Shown here in pieces: positions 58,610-64,000 of a stretch of 64,000 nucleotides of DNA (positions are counted from its first letter, which is position 1; each line of letters opens with the position of its first letter). This DNA comes from Pisolithus tinctorius (Eukaryota > Basidiomycota > Agaricomycetes > Boletales > Pisolithaceae): assembly GCA_024663395.1 (NCBI GenBank), contig JANFAH010000050.1:62001-126000 (forward strand). Reading direction: 5' to 3'. The notes below the pieces were generated by a model. The model was given only the letters and a program-made list of their open reading frames with translations. It did no database searches and was not told the DNA's origin. The position numbers and the translations under genes were made by a program.

Positions 58610-59554
58610 TGATGTTTTTTAATCACAACAACTAATTTTTGACATGAGACACTGCCCAAAACACATTCAGCTACTGAAGTGAAGTTGATTCCACACTTTT
58701 TCATATTTTTAGCTATTTTTTTTTCATTGTCCTGCCATATTTTTGGGGTCTAAGGTGGTGTTGGTACCACTTTTATAGGAATTGGCTTGTAAATTCATTG
58801 GGCTTAGATCATAAATAGCTTATCTTGACCAATTCCGAGTACATTACATGAGTGTGGTAGACAGGAAAACTTGCCAAAAAAACTTGTTGACTTTGGTTGT
58901 CCCAGACTGTAGCTCAACCAACCCCTGGCAATCACATGATGTACCAAAATTTTCAAGTACTGTCAATCACATGTCATTCCAGCAGTGACTTAGGGGTGAG
59001 GTGAAGAGTCATCCAAAGAAGCCAAATTTGGCTTCAGACAATCAGGCATCTTACATGGTGAACAATAATGGATACATTATGAAAAAGAAATTTATATTAA
59101 ATGGATATGCCATTCCTGGGACTCTGTTTGTTGATTGGAACATGGTTCCTATCCATGTAGCTTGATCAGATAATGATGGTTGTGTGATAAAATATTACAT
59201 TTGCTGTTCCCTTTTCTCATGTGGCTGGACTCCAACTGAGTGAAGAGTTCACTTGTCTCTGTCGAGACAATTTTCCATCAGCCAAATGAAGGATGCACTC
59301 TCACATTCAATGGTATGCAACATTCTGTGATCATTGAACTGGATCTGATACTCCAGCCCATCACAGAAGTCATGGCAGTTCATGATGATGCTTTGAAAAT
59401 GTTCTCAGAAGGTGCATGTATCCATTCCCATGCTGTGACAAGCCACTGTATCCACAATGTGTCATCAGGAGATTAACAAAGTACTATCCATCCTTATTTT
59501 AGCACTGATTGTCAAATAAGCACAGATGGTGTTGGGACTTATTTGGGTAGATCC
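58610..59554. other. unassigned flank of the transposase gene
   Basis: AT-rich, CpG-poor. A small open stretch at 59240-59476 has no recognised motif. I did not find terminal inverted repeats for the DNA transposon. Confidence 0.4.
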
Positions 59555-60004
59555 TGTTACGCTTGACCAAAGTCAAGGCATAGGGAGAGCTCAAATGCAG
59601 TCTAAGGTTTCTACTGAGCAACAACTGCAGTAACCTCTGTAAACGACAGAGGATTTTAGTCAATGCTGATAAGAGTGGTCTGGGTTAGGGACACTGAGGG
59701 CAAAGTTCTGAGGAACACTGCATATGATTGAGCAGCTCAAGTCTGGCTCTCCAGGACCTGAGCTGGCAAGACTAAATAGTACAAGGAAACAGACCATGAG
59801 GTGTCCACATGTAATGAGGTAACTACACCATTGGTTGAACAATGATGACACATGTCCAAAGCATGTTGCAAGAACATATCGCTGGTGGTGGAAATAGAGA
59901 GCCATCAGATCAGAGAGAAGACAGCTCTAAAAGGAAAGATGTCCAACAGATCAAACACAAGGTAATCATACAGCAAAAGGAAAAGACAGGGGTGAAATGT
60001 AACA
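59555..60004 (-). repeat. 3' LTR of element C2
   Basis: Reverse complement of the element C LTR family (24122-24571, 33780-34231), 450 bp, with substitutions that are mostly transitions. Confidence 0.92.
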
Positions 60005-60041
60005 TTACCCCCTTTCTAAGCATTGAAGTCCCTGACTTCAA

Positions 60042-60956
60042 CTACTCTCCATAAGGCTCTCTGGTCATGTTACTGATGGCAGAGCCGTCGAAGTCAAAAC
60101 TATTATTGTAGAGATCATCATCCTTGCTCCCAATGAGGGTTCTATCATCCACTAAGGCAGGGGTGGCGATCCTATCCAGCAACAGGCAACAAGGACATAA
60201 GGAAGGACACTGGGCTTGGGTGTGTCCAGGATGGGTGGCATGGAAAAGGGGGCATTTGTAAAGCCTACAATTGACATGAATGTGGCCAAGATGGTGGCAG
60301 ACATAACACATCTGGCGATAGTGAGGATCAGATGGAGTAAGTGGCCTATCAAACTCGGTCATAGTGTTCAGCACAGGGGAAGGAGGCAACTGTGTGAGGG
60401 TCTTGACAATGTTTAACGTGTAGTCAAGTTCTGCACGAGAGACGCCAAAGGCAGTCTCAGGGTCCACTTCAGACAGGGAGTCATGAGACTCGCAGGGTTG
60501 GGGACTAGGGCCAGACAGGCAACAAGCATGGGGTCTGTCAGCTCTTCGAAGAGAGCAAGACGAGTGGGAGGACGACGATGGCAACAATGCTGGAGGAGAG
60601 GAGGACATGGAGGAAGCCAGGGGAGAGGTTGCAGTCGAGGGTGTTTGAGACCCAGGAGGGGGGGGTGCAATCAAAGTGGGGTATTGGCGAATGTTATAGA
60701 TGAGGTCAGCACCTCCCAGGACATCGAAAAGTTTAAGAAGCAGGGGAATCTGCTGAGCAGCAACTTCATTCAAGATGGTATGTGCAGGAGACAGGAGAGG
60801 GTTCTGGCAGTTGATGTAGCATGAAAGTTCTTCAAGCTGGAGGGCTTGGATAGTGGTGTGATACACAAGATCAAGAGGAGAGTTTTCATCTACCTCATGA
60901 TAGATGGTGCCGACAATGGTGGGATCAGCGATGAAGAGTTGATAAGAGGTGATCAT
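60042..60956 (-). CDS. C-family extra ORF: tandem CCHC protein, 304 aa, intact
   Basis: Starts MITSYQLFIADPTIVG and ends TREPYGE. Residues 60-90 are hydrophobic (LLLKLFDVLGGADLIY); 100-155 are Ser/Pro-rich; 217-230 form a canonical CX2CX4HX4C knuckle (CYVCHHLGHIHVNC); 235-250 form a second knuckle in which Cys238 is Phe here but Cys in element C; the C-terminus is acidic. It lies where an envelope gene would sit, but shows no signal peptide or transmembrane anchor, so it is not Env-like. It is in the pol frame, beginning six codons after a TGA (60975-60977) shared with element C. Nucleic-acid binding is inferred from the knuckles. Confidence 0.72.
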   Translation of the reverse strand: MITSYQLFIADPTIVGTIYHEVDENSPLDLVYHTTIQALQLEELSCYINCQNPLLSPAHTILNEVAAQQIPLLLKLFDVLGGADLIYNIRQYPTLIAPPPPGSQTPSTATSPLASSMSSSPPALLPSSSSHSSCSLRRADRPHACCLSGPSPQPCESHDSLSEVDPETAFGVSRAELDYTLNIVKTLTQLPPSPVLNTMTEFDRPLTPSDPHYRQMCYVCHHLGHIHVNCRLYKCPLFHATHPGHTQAQCPSLCPCCLLLDRIATPALVDDRTLIGSKDDDLYNNSFDFDGSAISNMTREPYGE

Positions 60957-60977
60957 TTGATCGCTAGCAGGTTGTCA

Positions 60978-61650
60978 TTGATGACGAGTGAACAGAGTGT
61001 GGCAATGAGAGGACTCTCAGGGGTAAGTGTAACGATGAGGAGGCATTTCAAGGACAATGTTTCTGATAGTGTGAGTGGAGTGTCGAGTGGGTTGTTTCTG
61101 GGGAGGAAAGTCCTTTGGGAACTGTTTCTTATATGTGGAGAGCATATCATCCGCATGTGCTAGGTGTGTTTCTTTTTGCCATGAATTCTCAGAGGAAGGA
61201 TAACCCTTCCATTTGATTAAGAAGGCATGTCTGCAGCCAGTCCTTTTATGGCTGACTATCAGTTCTACTTCATACTCCTCCTCATTGATAAGGTCAGGTG
61301 GTGGAGCTGGGAAGTTCGGTCTGTGGACATCATTTTTGCGATAGGGAGATAGAAGGGAGGCATGGAAGACATTATGGATCTTCCATCGTGCAGGAACTGT
61401 GAGGCAGTATGTTATTGGAGATAGGATGTCAGAGATGACAAAGGGTCCTTCTCATTTTGGGGTGAGCTTCCTATTTTCATAGGAGCATTTCAAATTTCAT
61501 GCTTCTAGCCAAACCTTATCACCTTTTTGGAACAGGGTGAAGGGTCATGACGAGCAGTCTTTCATAGTTTTTCTGGCTAGATCATGGGCTGCAAGGGCTT
61601 CTTCTCTAGCTCTTCAGAGTTCCTCAAGTCTAGACTTGGTGGTGGGAAGG
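60978..61650 (-). pseudogene. C2 pol end: integrase C-terminus and chromodomain
   Basis: Readable text: THLPTTKSRLEEL near 61645-61610, NRKLTPK..GPFVISDILSPITY (about 61480-61415), WKIHNVFHASLLSPY, and chromodomain HAFLIKWKGYPSSENSWQ (about 61230-61180). Stops are present near 61613, 61555, 61500 and 61020. At 61083-61085 this copy retains CGA where element C has the TGA that ends its chromodomain reading (32699-32701). Confidence 0.8.
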
Positions 61651-62178
61651 TGTCATAGTCATGCCTCGACCCCAGCCGGACTCGGCCTCGCACTCACTCA
61701 GTCCGGCCTCGGCCTCGCCTGTCCCGCATCTCCAGTTGGTCTAGCGCGATAGACACTGCTTTGCAGTGTCTGTCATTTCGGTTAAGTCCTGTCCCCGGTC
61801 CTGTCCCCGGTCCACCTGTCCCGGTCTCCGATACCTTAGTCATACGATAGTAATCCTTGTCTTACCAATCGTCTTAGCAATCCTTGCGAGACCGGCATTA
61901 CCGGTCTCCGTACTATAGTTGTTTCTAGTATATAAGCTTGTAGATACTCGGCCTGTACTCCTTAGTCTGAAATCAACTAAGTTACTCCTGATAACCCCGT
62001 CTCGGCCTCGGACTCGGACTGAGACCCACGCAAGGGAATAGCGCTGTATCCTCAGTCGCTAAGTCCAACCAGTCCACCCATCTGTACCTTCGCCTTTACC
62101 CCTGACTCCGATCCTTCGGCCTCGCGCCCGCTTCGGTCTCCGGTCCGGTCTCAACCCGGACAATCCCCGTACTTGACA
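61651..62178 (+). repeat. 5' LTR of element D2
   Basis: TGTCATAGTCATG to ..TACTTGACA, 528 bp. TATA box at 61929-61935; AGTCTGAAAT at 61964-61973; self-priming site ATTTCAGACT at 62181-62190. Confidence 0.95.
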
Positions 62179-62216
62179 GTATTTCAGACTCGCCACTTGT
62201 GTGGGTCTAGTACATC

Positions 62217-63593
62217 ATGGCAACCAAGACTCGTTTCCAACCTCCCCGTGGCCGCTCTGCCACTAATCCCGACTCCGCCTCAGCCAGTGGGGCTCGCCAC
62301 GAAACAGCTCTAGCTGCGTTGGGCACCACTAGGCGCTCCCCAGATCCCGTTAGTCCCTTCAGGGGCTTTTCAGCCCGCACCTCTAATACCCCCACCCCAC
62401 GTCGTCCCACTGCTCCCATCCCCGAGGGTGACCCCGGCGATGATGGGCCGGGCGACGATGATGACAACAATCCAGACAATGATGACCCCGGCAATGGTCC
62501 CGGTGATGAGGACCCGGAAGATAATGATCCGGAAGACGATCCGGACTTCCCGGACCCGGACACCGAACCCGCGGTCGCGGTCTTCGACAGTCTCACGAAG
62601 GCCATCAAGCTGTTGGCTCGCAATACCCGTACTAGTCCTGAGTCCTCAAGCAGGACCAAGTTACGCGAGCCCGACACCTTTGACGGCACCGACCCAAAGA
62701 AACTTCGCGCTTTCTTCATCCAGTGCGAACTCAATTTCCAAGACCGTCCCCGGGCTTTTAGGACCGACCGCGCCAAGGTCATCTTCGCCCAATCATACCT
62801 CAAGGGTATGGCTCTTGAGTGGTTCGAGCCGGACTTGCTCGGGCTTGACGACCCCGAGGACCGGCCTCTCTGGATGGACTCCTGGAGGGAGTTCGTCCTA
62901 GAGTTGCAAACCACCTTCGGCCCCCATGACCCGGTTGCCGACGCCAAGAGTCAACTCGACCACTTGCACATGAAAGATAGCCAGCGCATCAATAAATACG
63001 TAGTTGACTTCAATCGGCTTGCTTCGCAAGTCCGAGGCTATGGAGATGGTGCGCTGCGCCACCACTTCTATTCCGGACTCCCAGACCGGATTAAGGACGA
63101 AGTTTGTCGAGTTGGCAAACCCCGGACACTTCACGAGCTCCGCCACCTCGCCCAGGAGATAGATGCGCGCTATTGGGAGCGCAAGGAAGAAGTCCAGTGG
63201 GCGAGCAAGCACCAAGGCTCGTCTAACTCTAGTAACAATAAGTCCGGCGGCTCCGGCAACAATAACCAGTCCAAGACCGGTCAAGAGAAGACCAAGACCG
63301 GCAACAACAACAACTTCGGTTCTACCCCTAAGCCAGCTTCATCGAAGCCGGGCAACAATAGTAACAGCAATTCATCTAAGCCCGAGCCTAGCAAACTCGG
63401 CAAAGATGGAAAGCTTACCCCGGAAGAACGCAAGCGTCGCACAGAGGGCAATCTCTGCATGTTCTGCGGAGGCCCTGGTCATTTTGCTGACAAATGCCCT
63501 AAGAAAGCCGGAAAGGCCAAGGCTCGCGCTGCGGCTACCACTGAGGCCGCACCGGCCTCGGGCTCGGGTACTACCCCCGAGACAAAAAAATAG
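62217..63593 (+). CDS. element D2 gag, intact, 458 aa
   Basis: Structural protein of the virus-like particle. The start ATG at 62217 follows the self-priming site by 26 nt. N-terminal basic/Pro-rich region (about 1-70), an Asp-rich acidic tract (about 70-120), gag core (FDGTDPKKLRAFFIQCELNF and SQRINKYVVDFNRLASQV), an Asn/Ser-rich linker (about 330-390) and a CCHC knuckle CMFCGGPGHFADKC at 414-427. It ends ETKK-TAG on the slippery run. No stop or frameshift. The high CpG content contrasts with elements A and B. Confidence 0.95.
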   Translation: MATKTRFQPPRGRSATNPDSASASGARHETALAALGTTRRSPDPVSPFRGFSARTSNTPTPRRPTAPIPEGDPGDDGPGDDDDNNPDNDDPGNGPGDEDPEDNDPEDDPDFPDPDTEPAVAVFDSLTKAIKLLARNTRTSPESSSRTKLREPDTFDGTDPKKLRAFFIQCELNFQDRPRAFRTDRAKVIFAQSYLKGMALEWFEPDLLGLDDPEDRPLWMDSWREFVLELQTTFGPHDPVADAKSQLDHLHMKDSQRINKYVVDFNRLASQVRGYGDGALRHHFYSGLPDRIKDEVCRVGKPRTLHELRHLAQEIDARYWERKEEVQWASKHQGSSNSSNNKSGGSGNNNQSKTGQEKTKTGNNNNFGSTPKPASSKPGNNSNSNSSKPEPSKLGKDGKLTPEERKRRTEGNLCMFCGGPGHFADKCPKKAGKAKARAAATTEAAPASGSGTTPETKK

Positions 63594-63631
63594 GTAGCGG
63601 CTCCCAGGACTCCGCACAATCTGGGAGCTGC
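63584..63631 (+). promoter_or_regulatory. -1 frameshift signal, gag-pol of element D2
   Basis: A-AAA-AAA at 63584-63590 directly before the gag TAG (63591-63593), 6-nt spacer, 11-bp stem (63597-63607 with 63621-63631), 13-nt loop. One pair is G-U here and A-U in element D, a change that keeps the stem. Confidence 0.82.
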
Positions 63632-64000
63632 GTTGACTCCGGTTGTGCAAACTTGGAGGCTCGTCTCAACGCGTCTGCTCTTTCCAGCCCGAACTCTTTG
63701 ACCCCGTATGTCACTATAGAAAACCCAGAAATACCTCGGCTTCGTACTTTAGTGGACTCCGGTTCCACCCATTGTTTCATAGATAATCAGTTTTTTAATC
63801 AACACTCGTTTACCCCTTACTCGGTCTCACCAATCCGACTCCGGCTCTTCGATGGAACGTCCACCTTCACCATAACCCAAGCAGTAGATGTCAATATTCG
63901 CTTCGCGTCCGGCGATGTCACCCCGGTAACCCTGTTCTTAGCCCCGTTGGATTCTGAGTGTAAGATAGTCCTCGGACATGACTGGCTCACCCGCTACAAT
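63590..64000 (+). CDS. element D2 pol, N-terminal part (protease), runs off window
   Basis: Open in the -1 frame relative to gag from the slippery run to the window end. Contains the protease active site LVDSGSTHCF (63749-63778) and the second-half motif IVLGHDWLTRYN (about 63965-64000). At the position where element D has TGA (51738), D2 keeps CGA. The remaining RT, RNase H and integrase are beyond the window. Confidence 0.93.
   Translation, partial: MGSGSQDSAQSGSCVDSGCANLEARLNASALSSPNSLTPYVTIENPEIPRLRTLVDSGSTHCFIDNQFFNQHSFTPYSVSPIRLRLFDGTSTFTITQAVDVNIRFASGDVTPVTLFLAPLDSECKIVLGHDWLTRYN

Larger units (their letters stand above)
59555..61650 (-). mobile_element. gypsy element C2 (C family), 3' part, minus strand
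   Basis: 3' LTR 59555-60004 (450 bp, plus-strand ends TGTTACGCTTGACC and ..ATGTAACA), polypurine tract (60005-60020), the extra ORF and the integrase/chromodomain end of pol. The C-family self-priming partner (plus-strand AGCTCAAGTCTG, about 59735) is conserved in the LTR. The element is cut at 61650 by the LTR of D2; the rest presumably lies beyond the window. The 5-mer before the LTR is GATCC. Confidence 0.92.
61651..64000 (+). mobile_element. Ty3/gypsy element D2 (D family), 5' part
   Basis: 5' LTR, self-priming site, intact gag, frameshift signal and start of pol (protease) up to the window edge. The left TSD should be GAAGG (61646-61650). It inserted into the integrase of element C2. 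It is closely related to element D but lacks D's three lesions over the shared region, so it is the best candidate for an active copy here. Confidence 0.95.

Noticed and set aside
1..64000. CRISPR arrays, bacterial operons, tRNA and rRNA genes
   Set aside because: No regularly spaced short repeats with unique spacers, no ribosome-binding-site-led gene strings, and no cloverleaf or rRNA sequence recognised; the content is eukaryotic.

Overview
This window looks like a transposon-dense, heterochromatic stretch of a filamentous basidiomycete genome, most likely an Agaricomycete. The reasons are introns of about 50-130 nt with GT..AG borders, chromodomain-bearing Ty3/gypsy elements with 5-bp target-site duplications (TSDs), a Helitron, a fungal DDE transposase, an AT-hook/zinc-ribbon gene family typical of Agaricomycetes, and eukaryotic host genes (an APH-fold kinase, a ribonucleotide reductase small-subunit pseudogene). 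No bacterial operons, tRNA, rRNA or CRISPR were seen. Family names come from motif recognition; no database was consulted.

Layout. 1-4977: two decayed gypsy pieces sharing one LTR (element A), with a 231-bp SINE-like insertion in the integrase. 4978-11149: complete but dead minus-strand gypsy (B). 11150-16780: decayed Helitron Rep/helicase. 16781-24121: old unassigned sequence, one decayed solo LTR, and two fragments of a hypothetical gene family. 24122-34231: a 10.1-kb gypsy (C) with TSD CCATC, an unusually long leader carrying tandem duplications and antisense ORFs, and an extra ORF after pol. 34237-35250: RNR2 pseudogene. 35761-37202: intact three-exon APH-family kinase gene, the only convincing intact host gene. 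37203-40261: nothing recognised. 40262-47056: AT-hook/zinc-ribbon gene broken by a solo LTR (41647-42462) and a LINE (44034-46278). 47619-47954: deaminase-like fragment. 48115-58609: minus-strand DDE transposase gene split by a complete 7540-bp gypsy (D, 49554-57093, TSD CAGGG). 59555-61650: minus-strand remnant of a C-type gypsy, cut at 61651 by a second D-type gypsy (D2), which has an intact gag and runs off the window.

How it works together. The elements are nested, and excising each insertion in silico restores the frame of the host gene. Four LTR families (A, B, C, D) share one replication signature: a 10-12 nt sequence 2 nt inside the 5' LTR is an exact reverse complement of a sequence 35-36 nt downstream of the LTR TATA-like box. 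This is the geometry expected for self-primed (Tf1/sushi type) reverse transcription. Element D also shows a textbook -1 frameshift signal between gag and pol. The most novel points are three accessory genes riding on the retrotransposons: an antisense Zn2Cys6/coiled-coil gene in D, a tandemly duplicated antisense 159-codon ORF in the leader of C, and a tandem-CCHC ORF downstream of pol in C.

Decay is dominated by C-to-T and G-to-A transitions. Almost all nonsense codons are TGA at expected CGA sites, and LTR pairs differ almost only by transitions, which suggests methylation-driven deamination or a RIP-like process.
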